Origin: JACQCV01 sp964634555
GTDB taxonomy: Bacteria; Patescibacteriota; Minisyncoccia; Phycocordibacterales; UBA12445
Assembly: GCA_964634555.1 (NCBI GenBank)
Contig: CAZWJJ010000038.1
Coordinates: forward strand, 1 to 7,363
Length of the DNA stretch: 7,363 bases
Reading direction: 5' to 3'
A program made the position numbers and the translations under genes. The notes beneath the pieces were generated by a model. It had not been told where the DNA came from. It searched no databases and was given only the letters and a program-made list of their open reading frames with translations. Below are positions 1 to 5,297 of the stretch, piece after piece; positions within the stretch are counted from its first letter, which is position 1, and each line of letters starts with the position of its first letter.

Positions 1-532
1 TGATCACATCCTCTTTCGCATCAGACAAAACAACCTTCAACTCTTTCACATATCTTTGAGTCTTACCGTAAACCAAAGACTGCTCACCACCAGAATTGTT
101 ATTAACAATACCGCCCATCGCGCAAATTTCACGTGAAGCCGGATAGGACGGTAAGATGTAATTTTTAGTCAGTGTAACTTTCTCAAAATCACGGTAATAA
201 ACGCCCGGGCCTGAGGTTATCGTACCATCATCATTCATCGGACCAAGGTGATTAAAATATTTCAAAAAATTTAAGACTATAGAATCCGAAAGCGGCCCGC
301 CCGACATATCTGTGCCAGCAGATCGCCCGGTCAAAGACAAATTCGGATTCTGCCTTTTTTCTAAAGAAACTAATCTAACGAGATTTTTAACATCCTCAGA
401 ATCCCTCGGCGCAATCACCACCTCCGGCCTGATCTGAAACAAACTGGCATCATTGCTAAACTCTGCGCGAGTAGATTCATCCAAACCAATATCCCCTTTC
501 ACAACCTTCTTTATCTCTTCCAGAGGAATCAT
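1..532 (-). CDS. FAD-binding oxidoreductase, GlcD-like (N-terminal part, cut by window edge)
   Basis: The first 177 codons of a protein with the PCMH-type FAD-binding domain (FAD_binding_4) of GlcD/lactate dehydrogenase-like flavoenzymes. Visible marks are 'SNDAS' near residue 26 followed by 'PEVVIAPRDSEDV' (38-48), the FAD pyrophosphate-binding loop 'GRSAGTDMSGGPL' (69-81), 'SGPGVYYRDFE' (107-117), and 'ASREICAMGGIVNNNSGG' (132-149) leading into 'YGKTQRYVKELKV'. The reaction is probably FAD-dependent oxidation of a 2-hydroxy acid or related substrate; the substrate cannot be told because the C-terminal half is outside the window. The ATG at 532 is fixed by an in-frame TAA a few codons upstream. 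There is no Shine-Dalgarno; a TAAAAT hexamer (539-544) ends 6 nt before the ATG, suggesting a leaderless start. It lies 37 bp downstream of the small membrane protein gene and may be co-transcribed with it. Confidence 0.88.
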   Translation of the reverse strand, partial: MIPLEEIKKVVKGDIGLDESTRAEFSNDASLFQIRPEVVIAPRDSEDVKNLVRLVSLEKRQNPNLSLTGRSAGTDMSGGPLSDSIVLNFLKYFNHLGPMNDDGTITSGPGVYYRDFEKVTLTKNYILPSYPASREICAMGGIVNNNSGGEQSLVYGKTQRYVKELKVVLSDAKEDVI

Positions 533-569
533 ATTATAATTTTACCACCGCGCTAATATAAATTAAAAT

Positions 570-818
570 TTAATCCTTTCCACCCCAACGCCACCGCGGC
601 TTCTCACCCTTCTTATAGCAAACCGCTAATAAAATTAACGTGATACTAATCAATTCAAAAATAAAAAATAGATCATTATAATCGGACAACGAAGTTCTAT
701 TCGGTAATATTGCGACAACCGAAATCACATAAATCAATATAGTGAGCCAACCCTGCCATGTCATCGGTGTCCAGCCCCAGCCATATCGCTTAGCCCTAAA
801 CCATAATTTTCTATCCAT
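570..818 (-). CDS. Small two-helix membrane protein, 82 aa, function unknown
   Basis: A basic, Trp/Tyr-rich N-terminus ('KLWFRAKRYGWGWTPMTWQGW', about residues 4-24, shown in part) precedes two predicted membrane helices, about residues 25-40 (LTILIYVISVVAILP) and 51-69 (LFFIFELISITLILLAVCY), and a basic C-terminal tail (KKGEKPRWRW). The short linker between helices would be outside if the positive ends stay in the cytoplasm. I recall similar short proteins with an 'AKRYGWGW.P.TWQGW' opening in Patescibacteria, but know no function. The start at 818 is preferred to a TTG at 845 because a perfect TATAAT (825-830) ends exactly 6 nt before this ATG, as in a leaderless mRNA. No ribosome binding site is visible. 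Confidence 0.75.
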   Translation of the reverse strand: MDRKLWFRAKRYGWGWTPMTWQGWLTILIYVISVVAILPNRTSLSDYNDLFFIFELISITLILLAVCYKKGEKPRWRWGGKD

Positions 819-830
819 CTTTCCATTATA
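819..830 (-). promoter_or_regulatory. -10 element of a likely leaderless promoter for the 82-aa membrane protein
   Basis: TATAAT on the minus strand at 825-830, then 6 nt, then ATG at 818. No good -35 is seen at 16-18 bp (TTTAAT/TTAATT only). Transcription would start at or next to the A of the ATG. Confidence 0.45.
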
Positions 831-890
831 TATCAAAACCCACAAGAAATTAAAAGAATGACAACTTAATTGTTGGGGGGTGGTGTTTTG

Positions 891-924
891 GTGTCATTGC
901 TAGCAGTAGCGAAGCAATCCCTGT
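891..924 (+). repeat. Solo half of the palindromic repeat family (degenerate)
   Basis: Begins GTGTCATTGC and continues AGTAGCGAAGCAATCC. This matches the left arm of the full copies at 6827 and 1677, with a changed junction (CTAGCAG for CGAGCGG). No matching right arm (..CGCAATGACA) follows, so this is a half element or eroded copy. It sits between the divergent genes at 818 and 1021, just upstream of the plus-strand promoter. Confidence 0.65.
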
Positions 925-944
925 TGATCATCTTACACCATTCA

Positions 945-973
945 TTGCCATCTAAAGAACAATATATTATTAT
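945..973 (+). promoter_or_regulatory. Sigma-70-type promoter for the 62-aa / zinc-ribbon unit
   Basis: -35 TTGCCA (945-950, 5 of 6 to consensus), 17-bp spacer, -10 TATTAT (968-973, 5 of 6). The start point would be near 980, giving a leader of about 40 nt before the AAGGAGG at 1009-1015 and the ATG at 1021. Confidence 0.6.
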
Positions 974-1020
974 CCGGATAGATAATAGCTGGTGCTGATC
1001 TTTTAAACAAGGAGGCCGTC

Positions 1021-1209
1021 ATGGTACAAATAGTCTTGCAGATCGATACATCTGTTGAAGTTTCCGAGCAGACATACGAGTTTATCCGCGATGGTATCTA
1101 TCTCAGAGGCATGCCGATGGAAACGTTTCTTTTAAAAGTACTTCATAAATATGGCACACTAAGCGAAGAGACTATTCTTAAATTCATGGAAGAATATTGG
1201 GTGCTTTAG
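1021..1209 (+). CDS. Hypothetical protein, 62 aa
   Basis: An orphan small acidic protein that I do not recognise. A beta-strand-like opening (VQIVLQIDTSVEVS) is followed by helix-forming segments (EQTYEFIRDGIYLRG, METFLLKVLHKYG, SEETILKFMEEYWVL). There are no Cys clusters, signal peptide or membrane segment, so it is likely cytosolic. The start is fixed by a perfect AAGGAGG (1009-1015) 5 nt before the ATG, downstream of a good promoter (945-973). It lies 16 bp ahead of the zinc-ribbon gene, which has its own AAGGAGG, so the two are almost surely one transcript ending at the terminator at 1639-1660. Confidence 0.8.
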   Translation: MVQIVLQIDTSVEVSEQTYEFIRDGIYLRGMPMETFLLKVLHKYGTLSEETILKFMEEYWVL

Positions 1210-1225
1210 CAACAAAGGAGGAAAG

Positions 1226-1630
1226 ATGAGAAAAGCTCGAATTGTGCAGTTCCACGATGATCCTCCGTGCAATGCCAGATTAGATGAAGGATTTTGCAAC
1301 AACTGTAATCTACTTCCGGATATGCAGAGTATAATGATCTATTTTTATTGCCCAAAATGTGACGTGCTTTTAAAAAATATGCAATGTGCTGAGTGCGGAG
1401 AAAAATTCAAACGCTACAACTGGTCACCAGATGAAGAGACAACCCCTGGACATGAAGTGATAAGTAGAAAATTCTGCACAAAAGATAATCCATTCCCCGG
1501 CGGAGAATTAGTGCCTGATGAAGTCTGGGAACATGTTGATGTCGAAGAGGCAGATCCCGACTGCGATGGCGACCTTGTTCCCTACAAATGCCGGAACTGC
1601 GGCAAAAGAATCCTTGTAGATTTCAGCTAA
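1226..1630 (+). CDS. Zinc-ribbon protein, 134 aa, function unknown
   Basis: The protein has four CxxC pairs: C24-C27, C42-C45, C54-C57 and C122-C125, plus single C15, C84 and C113. C42/C45 with C54/C57 (YCPKC ... QCAECGEKF) form a classic zinc ribbon; C122/C125 (YKCRNCGKR) form a second ribbon half, possibly completed by C113 or C84. The middle part (about 66-118) is acidic and Pro-rich (SPDEETTPGHE; VDVEEADPDCDGD). It is likely a soluble metal-binding adaptor or nucleic-acid-binding protein, but nothing names a pathway. The start at 1226 follows AAAGGAGG by 5 nt. It is second in a two-gene unit and is followed within 10 bp by an intrinsic terminator. Confidence 0.82.
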   Translation: MRKARIVQFHDDPPCNARLDEGFCNNCNLLPDMQSIMIYFYCPKCDVLLKNMQCAECGEKFKRYNWSPDEETTPGHEVISRKFCTKDNPFPGGELVPDEVWEHVDVEEADPDCDGDLVPYKCRNCGKRILVDFS

Positions 1631-1638
1631 GACCTGAC

Positions 1639-1660
1639 GACCCGAAAAATCGGGTCTTTT
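1639..1660 (+). terminator. Intrinsic terminator of the 62-aa / zinc-ribbon unit
   Basis: A 7-bp stem GACCCGA / TCGGGTC (1639-1645 with 1650-1656) with an AAAA loop is followed by TTTTATTT. It starts 9 nt after the zinc-ribbon stop codon. Confidence 0.85.
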
Positions 1661-1676
1661 ATTTACCTAGAAAGTT

Positions 1677-1763
1677 TGTCATTGCGAGGAGTTTTTACGA
1701 CGAAGCAATCTCTTTTTTTCTATAGCAATAATAACGTAGATTGCTTCGCAGGCTCGCAATGAC
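1677..1763. repeat. Palindromic intergenic repeat, full copy
   Basis: The left arm TGTCATTGCGAGGAG .. GACGAAGCAATCT and the right arm AGATTGCTTCGCAGGC .. TCGCAATGAC are imperfect inverse complements around a roughly 30-bp AT-rich centre, so it can fold into a long hairpin. It is the same family as 6374-6460 and 6827-6906. It encodes nothing and lies between the 3' ends of the convergent zinc-ribbon and DUF3850 genes, like a REP/MITE-type element. Confidence 0.8.
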
Positions 1764-1787
1764 GCCAATTCAATTTTATTCTATCTC

Positions 1788-2054
1788 CTATTCCAATGAA
1801 ATAACCTGTATTCCTTTTTCTTTTATCTCTTCCTCCGGCCAAAATAGCTGATCTATCTTAAATCTGCCGACATAGTTAACTTTCTTTTCAACTTTTCGAC
1901 CAGTATATTCTTTATTCTCTGGATTCCACTCCTCGAGAATCAAAATATCTCCCTCCGAAACATCAAAATCATTTAACCTCAATTCATACCTCTTTTTCCC
2001 AGAGGCGACGGCATCAAAATAATCCGGCCAGATCTTCTTTCTAATTATCTTCAT
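1788..2054 (-). CDS. DUF3850 / ASCH-like (PUA-fold) protein, 88 aa
   Basis: The pattern 'KKIWPDYFDAVASGKKRYELRLNDFDVSEGDILILEEW' (shown in two parts here: residues 6-24 and 24-43), then 'YTGRKVEKKVNYVG' (50-63), fits DUF3850, a small ASCH/PUA-fold family often met in phages and mobile regions; ASCH/PUA proteins generally bind RNA or modified nucleotides. The length of 88 is normal for the family, so it is intact. There is no Shine-Dalgarno at the ATG at 2054. Instead a promoter with -35 TTTACT (2084-2089), 17 bp and -10 TAGAAT (2061-2066) ends 6 nt before the ATG, indicating a leaderless transcript. It is divergent from the gene at 2182 and convergent with the zinc-ribbon gene. Its target is unknown. 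Confidence 0.8.
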   Translation of the reverse strand: MKIIRKKIWPDYFDAVASGKKRYELRLNDFDVSEGDILILEEWNPENKEYTGRKVEKKVNYVGRFKIDQLFWPEEEIKEKGIQVISLE

Positions 2055-2060
2055 TAATCT

Positions 2061-2089
2061 ATTCTAAACCAATATTTTATCTGAGTAAA
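2061..2089 (-). promoter_or_regulatory. Promoter of the DUF3850 gene (leaderless)
   Basis: Minus strand: -35 TTTACT (4 of 6), 17-bp spacer, -10 TAGAAT (5 of 6), then AGATTA and the ATG. The -35 overlaps the left arm of the inverted repeat at 2078-2087. Confidence 0.55.
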
Positions 2090-2151
2090 TCTTGATTCAG
2101 CTCTATTACTATTGACTATTCTATATAAAAAAATAAACTAATACTCAGATA
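2078..2151. promoter_or_regulatory. Possible paired operator: perfect 10-bp inverted repeat between divergent genes
   Basis: TATCTGAGTA at 2078-2087 and its exact inverse complement TACTCAGATA at 2142-2151. The centres are 64 bp apart, about six helical turns. One arm covers the DUF3850 -35; the other lies in the leader region of the plus-strand unit. A regulator binding both arms could control both genes; this is inference. Confidence 0.35.
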
Positions 2152-2181
2152 GTTGATGTTCATTACCAAGGAGGTATAGAA

Positions 2182-2364
2182 ATGCTCCAGTATCTTGCAT
2201 GGGTATTTTTCGTAATGGGAACAATTAATATAATCGCCGCATCAATCCGCTATAACAAAGGAGGATTACCGACATTCACAGGTGGATTGAGGGAAACTTT
2301 TTCAGCGCTATACATCCTCAGTTTTATCGCTTTGTGTTTCGATCTATGGTGGTTATGGAAATAG
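2182..2364 (+). CDS. Small two-helix membrane protein, 60 aa, function unknown
   Basis: Two hydrophobic segments, about residues 2-21 (LQYLAWVFFVMGTINIIAAS) and 42-58 (ALYILSFIALCFDLWW), are joined by a polar loop (RYNKGGLPTFTGGLRETF). This is a membrane hairpin with no catalytic motif. The ATG at 2182 follows AAGGAGG by 7 nt, which fixes the start. It leads a two-gene unit with the 74-aa Cys-rich gene (37 bp apart). A promoter is likely in 2105-2145 (TTGACT at 2112 is a candidate -35, but no clear -10 at 16-18 bp). I know no family for it. Confidence 0.75.
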   Translation: MLQYLAWVFFVMGTINIIAASIRYNKGGLPTFTGGLRETFSALYILSFIALCFDLWWLWK

Positions 2365-2401
2365 TTCCTGTAAAACCACCCTCATGGCTGAAGGAGGCAA
2401 A

Positions 2402-2626
2402 ATGGCGATCCCTCGAACTTTTACTCTCAACGATACTGAAGTAGAAAATATTACTAACTGGCTAAAATCTCACGCTGAAAAATGTCCGCATTTTGGACAG
2501 CAAACCCAAAACCATATCGGAAGTCCAGTAAATTATATCTTTACACCAAGTGGCATGGGTAACAGTGTCCGTATAAAATGCAACTGCGGAGAAGAAAAAG
2601 ATGTTGGAGATTATGATGATTGCTAA
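2402..2626 (+). CDS. Cys/His-containing small protein, 74 aa, function unknown
   Basis: The core 'NYIFTPSGMGNSVRIKCNCGEEKDVGDYDDC' (about residues 44-74, here abbreviated to YIFTPSGMG, then IKCNCGEEKDVGDY) resembles a short domain I recall from phage and accessory proteins, with 'FTPT.xG..vkvkC.CG....lTDYxxW' at the C-terminus. The last Trp is Cys here. C28-P-H30 upstream together with CxC could bind a metal ion. There is no membrane segment. The ATG at 2402 is chosen over an ATG at 2384 because AAGGAGG (2391-2397) lies 4 nt before it and inside the longer reading. It is the last gene of its unit and is followed directly by the terminator at 2631. Confidence 0.78.
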   Translation: MAIPRTFTLNDTEVENITNWLKSHAEKCPHFGQQTQNHIGSPVNYIFTPSGMGNSVRIKCNCGEEKDVGDYDDC

Positions 2627-2630
2627 TTCC

Positions 2631-2659
2631 GGAACCCATATGGGTTCCTTTTTATTTTT
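2631..2659 (+). terminator. Strong intrinsic terminator of the 60-aa / 74-aa unit
   Basis: GGAACCCATATGGGTTCC (2631-2648) is a perfect 18-bp palindrome followed by TTTTTATTTTT. It serves the plus strand only: the minus-strand side of the hairpin has no T-run. It begins 4 bp after the 74-aa gene and abuts the yjjX stop codon (2652-2654). Confidence 0.88.
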
Positions 2660-3185
2660 CCTCCAAATGTATCAAGGCCGTTCTTATAGCTTCTTTGGTA
2701 TATCCTTTCCTAGTCAATCTCCCCTTGGTCATAATGCCGATTAAACCTTCAGCTGCACCCAAATTAGCGTTATCACTAAATCCAGCCTTAACAGACGCAT
2801 CTGTCATATTCATTCCATTATTAATATGTTCAACAACTTTTTGTGGAACCTCCCATGCAGACGATAAGCCAAAATAATATTCTTCACCATCAAAAATCGC
2901 ACACACGCAAACATCCATAAATCCCGTCTTGATTTTGGGCACAGCCATCAAACCTGATTCAATACCAAAACTATACCTACAATCCTTAAAAGCATTTTTC
3001 GCACGATTCATAGCACCCTGCATTGTTTCTTCCAAAGATTTAGGTTGATCGGCAATATCGGAAGAGACATTTAGAGTCTGAATAATTGAATTATTTAAAT
3101 GCGGATACTCCAATAAAATTTCCTGTAATGCTTCAACCTTCGCCCTGTTTGTAGATCCGATATTTATCTTGATTTTATTTTCCAT
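2652..3185 (-). CDS. yjjX: YjjX/DUF84-family non-canonical purine NTP phosphatase (ITP/XTP)
   Basis: Hydrolyses ITP/XTP (and possibly dITP) in the cytosol, by family knowledge, keeping deaminated purines out of nucleic acids. Family marks are 'INIGSTNRAKVEAL' (7-20), 'SSDIADQPKSLEETMQGA' (41-58) then 'NRAKNAF', and 'SFGIESGL' (72-79), with later 'FGLSSAWEVP' and 'LGAAEGLIGIMTKGRLTRKG'. The 177 residues are the usual length for the family, and the gene is intact. The ATG at 3185 is fixed by beta-strand 1 beginning four residues later and by lack of an upstream in-frame start. There is no real Shine-Dalgarno (AAGAAG only). The start lies inside the 21-bp direct repeat that also forms the end of secA. 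It is the last gene of the secA operon and converges with the 74-aa gene. Confidence 0.9.
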   Translation of the reverse strand: MENKIKINIGSTNRAKVEALQEILLEYPHLNNSIIQTLNVSSDIADQPKSLEETMQGAMNRAKNAFKDCRYSFGIESGLMAVPKIKTGFMDVCVCAIFDGEEYYFGLSSAWEVPQKVVEHINNGMNMTDASVKAGFSDNANLGAAEGLIGIMTKGRLTRKGYTKEAIRTALIHLEEK

Positions 3186-3195
3186 GACACTTCTT
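3175..3195. repeat. 21-bp direct repeat, copy 1 (yjjX start)
   Basis: Identical over 21 bp to 3411-3431; the flanking bases differ on both sides. On the minus strand it contains AAGAAGTGTC, the yjjX ATG and its first codons. Confidence 0.9.
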
Positions 3196-3199
3196 AAAT

Positions 3200-3421
3200 T
3201 TATTGCACACCCCGCATGAATTTTTGCCTCAGTGCGGTTAGAGCGTCTTCCCAGAGATGATCGTAATCTTGGCTTTTTGAGATGAAAATTGTTGATCCGT
3301 CTTTTTTCATCCCATAGATTTCAATATCTCGCCGTATCAATGCCATATCATGCTGGAGCGCCAGCAAAACCGCCTCCTCTTTTGCACCCTGTCGTTGTTC
3401 TTCGGTCATATTATTTTCCAT
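3200..3421 (-). CDS. Hypothetical protein, 73 aa, between secA and yjjX
   Basis: An orphan soluble protein, not recognised. Residues 5-36 look like one long amphipathic helix (MTEEQRQGAKEEAVLLALQ then HDMALIRRDIE). A short strand-like part follows (GSTIFISKS), then a helix (YDHLWEDALTALRQKFMRG). There is no Cys cluster or membrane segment. The start at 3421 overlaps secA by 11 nt and sits at the same place in the 21-bp repeat as the well-supported yjjX start; ATG 3409 (69 aa), one base after the secA stop, is the alternative. Either way translation is probably coupled to secA. A longer open frame up to 3568 is antiparallel in style to no known protein and lies wholly inside secA. The gene ends 5 bp before the second repeat copy, so the repeats bound it exactly. 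Confidence 0.68.
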   Translation of the reverse strand: MENNMTEEQRQGAKEEAVLLALQHDMALIRRDIEIYGMKKDGSTIFISKSQDYDHLWEDALTALRQKFMRGVQ

Positions 3422-3431
3422 GACACTTCTT
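3411..3431. repeat. 21-bp direct repeat, copy 2 (secA 3' end)
   Basis: Identical to 3175-3195, offset 236 bp. On the minus strand it encodes the last SecA residues (KKCHGK and TAA) and, in another frame, the start of the 73-aa gene. Confidence 0.9.
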
Positions 3432-5270
3432 GTACTTCTTCCCCGAGCCGCATGGACACGGATCATTGCGTGACGCTTCAGGTTTATCAGCATTATCGGG
3501 ATGATCCTGTTTTTCTGTCTCTGAACCATCAATTGACTCTGAATTCTCGTGAATCTCTTTGACCTCAATTTTCTTCTCAGCGACTACATTACCACCTATA
3601 GACGGCAAAAGTTTAATCAAAGTATTACCGATCGAACCCTCCATATCTCTGAATAGTTTTAATCCTTCGCGTTTATACTCTATCAATGGATCGCGCTGGC
3701 CGTAAGCCCGCAAGCGGACAGACGAGCGCATATAATCCATATATTCAAGATGATCAATCCAAAGCATATCAATAACCTGAATCGCAAGCATGCGAAGCGA
3801 GCGGTAAAATTCCTCATCACCAAGCAATTTTTTCTTTTCATCAAGCAAATTTCTCACTACATCACCCTGCATTTCGGAAATAGGATTTCCATGAATATCG
3901 ATAGACTGTCCGAGCTGATCGATCTGGCGGTTTATTAATTCCTCCACATATAAATTATCTCCCATCAGAATCTTCCTACGTCGCTCGTAAATTATCATTC
4001 TCTGATGCGACATAACATCATCATATTCCAGCAAATGCTTTCGCGCGTCAAAATTTAAGCCCTCTATTTTAGATTGCGCCGCCTCGATCGATCGGGACAC
4101 AAAGCGATTTTGAATTGGCTCATCTTCCGGAATACCCGCCCGGCTCATCATTTTTTTAACCATATCCGATGCGAAGATCCTCATCAAACTGTCTTCAAGA
4201 GAAACAAAAAACTGCGTCTCACCCGGATCACCCTGGCGGCCAGACCTGCCTCGAAGCTGATTATCTATCCTTCTGGCCTCATGCCTTTCTGTTCCCAAAA
4301 CAAACAGCCCACCCATATCTTTGACCATATCGTAATCCGCCGGCTTAGCCAAAATTCCTCCAAGCTTAATATCCACTCCTCTGCCGGCCATGTTTGTGGC
4401 GATAACCACTCCGCCTTTTTGGCCTGCGCCGGCGATTATTTCTCCCTCGCGCTCATGATTCTTAGCATTCAATATCTCATGAGCAACACCTTCTTGCTTC
4501 AGATAACGTGAGAGCATTTCATTCTTCTCAATCGAAACTGTTCCAACCAAGACCGGTTGGCCTTTTTGATTAAGCTCTTTTATCTTAGCCGCAATTGCCT
4601 TAAATTTACCTGTCTCAGTTTGAAAAACAAGGTCATCAAGATCTTGTCTTTGTGTTCCGCGATGCGTCGGCACAACAATAGTATCCAAGCCATAAACTTT
4701 GGTAAACTCTTCAGCTGACGTCGCCGCCGTACCAGTCATTCCGGCAAGTTTTTTATACAATCTAAAATAGTTTTGCAATGTAATGCTAGCCATAGTTCTT
4801 GATTCTTTCTGTATTGCAACATCTTCCTTGGCTTCAACCGCCTGATGCAGACCCTCGGACCATCTTCTGCCAGGCTGCAATCGTCCAGTTGATTCATCGA
4901 CGATCACAACCTCGCCATCCTTTACTACATACTCTTTATCTCGTCTATAAAGCGCTTTAGCTCTCACTGCTGTCTCAAGATGATGAACATACTTAATACC
5001 GCCCTCGGTATAAATATTTTCCACACCCAAAATTTTCTCTGCCTTATTTATTCCCGAATCTTTAATCGCGACTGTTTTAAATTTTTCATCTACAGTGTAA
5101 TCCTCATCTTTATTTAATTTTGAAACCAACCTCGCAAAAACTTTATACAAATCTTCCGACTCCGATGTGGCCGAAGAAATAATAAGCGGTGTTCTAGCTT
5201 CATCAATTAAAATAGAATCGACTTCATCAACGATCGCAAAATTGTGAGTAGAATTTCCACTCTCATCCAA
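3411..5270 (-). CDS. secA: Preprotein translocase ATPase SecA, C-terminal part (after in-frame stop)
   Basis: Same reading frame as the N-terminal part at 5295-5951; numbering here is for the joined 846-codon gene. It carries Walker B DEVD (242-245) and 'IDEARTPLI' (249-257), the preprotein cross-linking region, 'MTGTA' (405-409), NBD2 with 'ATNMAGRGVDIKLGG' (518-532) and the arginine-finger region 'QLRGRSGRQGDPG' (565-577), the helical scaffold ('LLEYDDVMSHQR', then 'DMLWIDHLEYMDYMRSSVRL'), and a C-terminal SEC-C zinc motif CPCGSGKKYKKCH (C832, C834, C843, H844). The helical-wing part between the two scaffold segments is about 65 residues, shorter than I recall for E. coli (about 105). The listed TTG start at 5270 is only the first usable start after the stop; it has no spaced Shine-Dalgarno, so independent translation is doubtful. 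It overlaps the 73-aa gene by 11 nt. Confidence 0.93.
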   Translation of the reverse strand: MDESGNSTHNFAIVDEVDSILIDEARTPLIISSATSESEDLYKVFARLVSKLNKDEDYTVDEKFKTVAIKDSGINKAEKILGVENIYTEGGIKYVHHLETAVRAKALYRRDKEYVVKDGEVVIVDESTGRLQPGRRWSEGLHQAVEAKEDVAIQKESRTMASITLQNYFRLYKKLAGMTGTAATSAEEFTKVYGLDTIVVPTHRGTQRQDLDDLVFQTETGKFKAIAAKIKELNQKGQPVLVGTVSIEKNEMLSRYLKQEGVAHEILNAKNHEREGEIIAGAGQKGGVVIATNMAGRGVDIKLGGILAKPADYDMVKDMGGLFVLGTERHEARRIDNQLRGRSGRQGDPGETQFFVSLEDSLMRIFASDMVKKMMSRAGIPEDEPIQNRFVSRSIEAAQSKIEGLNFDARKHLLEYDDVMSHQRMIIYERRRKILMGDNLYVEELINRQIDQLGQSIDIHGNPISEMQGDVVRNLLDEKKKLLGDEEFYRSLRMLAIQVIDMLWIDHLEYMDYMRSSVRLRAYGQRDPLIEYKREGLKLFRDMEGSIGNTLIKLLPSIGGNVVAEKKIEVKEIHENSESIDGSETEKQDHPDNADKPEASRNDPCPCGSGKKYKKCHGK

Positions 5271-5294
5271 CCTCTGAACAATATCTCCAGTGTT

Positions 5295-5297
5295 TTA
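5295..5297 (-). other. secA: In-frame TAA interrupting secA
   Basis: The frame reads ..DYLRDNIC-stop-NTGDIVQR.. and continues without a shift into the DEVD motif. From 'DN' to 'VQR' there are exactly 11 codons counting the stop, the same spacing as E. coli SecA (DNMAFSPEERVQR), so nothing is inserted or deleted. TAA is one base from TAT/TAC (Tyr), TTA (Leu) and CAA (Gln). It is a point change: a real nonsense mutation or a sequence/assembly error. Confidence 0.9.

Noticed and set aside
2384..2401. Upstream ATG for the 74-aa gene
   Set aside because: It would place the AAGGAGG inside the coding region. The ATG at 2402 is correctly spaced from it, and 2384 has no site of its own.
3422..3568. 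Longer reading of the 73-aa gene starting at 3568 (122 aa)
   Set aside because: The extra 49 codons lie wholly inside secA in another frame, are Arg-rich and out of character with the rest. The start in the 21-bp repeat matches that of yjjX.
4074..4511. Plus-strand frame of 145 codons (and shorter ones at 2620, 3350, 3750, 5731, 5900)
   Set aside because: These are antisense shadows of secA, yjjX or the region upstream of secA, with no ribosome binding site and no recognisable protein.
5271..5294. Re-initiation site for the SecA C-terminal part
   Set aside because: A GGAG is present but 14 nt from the first usable start (TTG 5270), and both products would lack half of NBD1. A separate functional gene is improbable.
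5295..5297. Alternative genetic code or programmed recoding
   Set aside because: TAA is the normal stop of secA and of several neighbours. UGA-recoding as in Gracilibacteria would not affect TAA, and no in-frame TGA is seen in the genes here.
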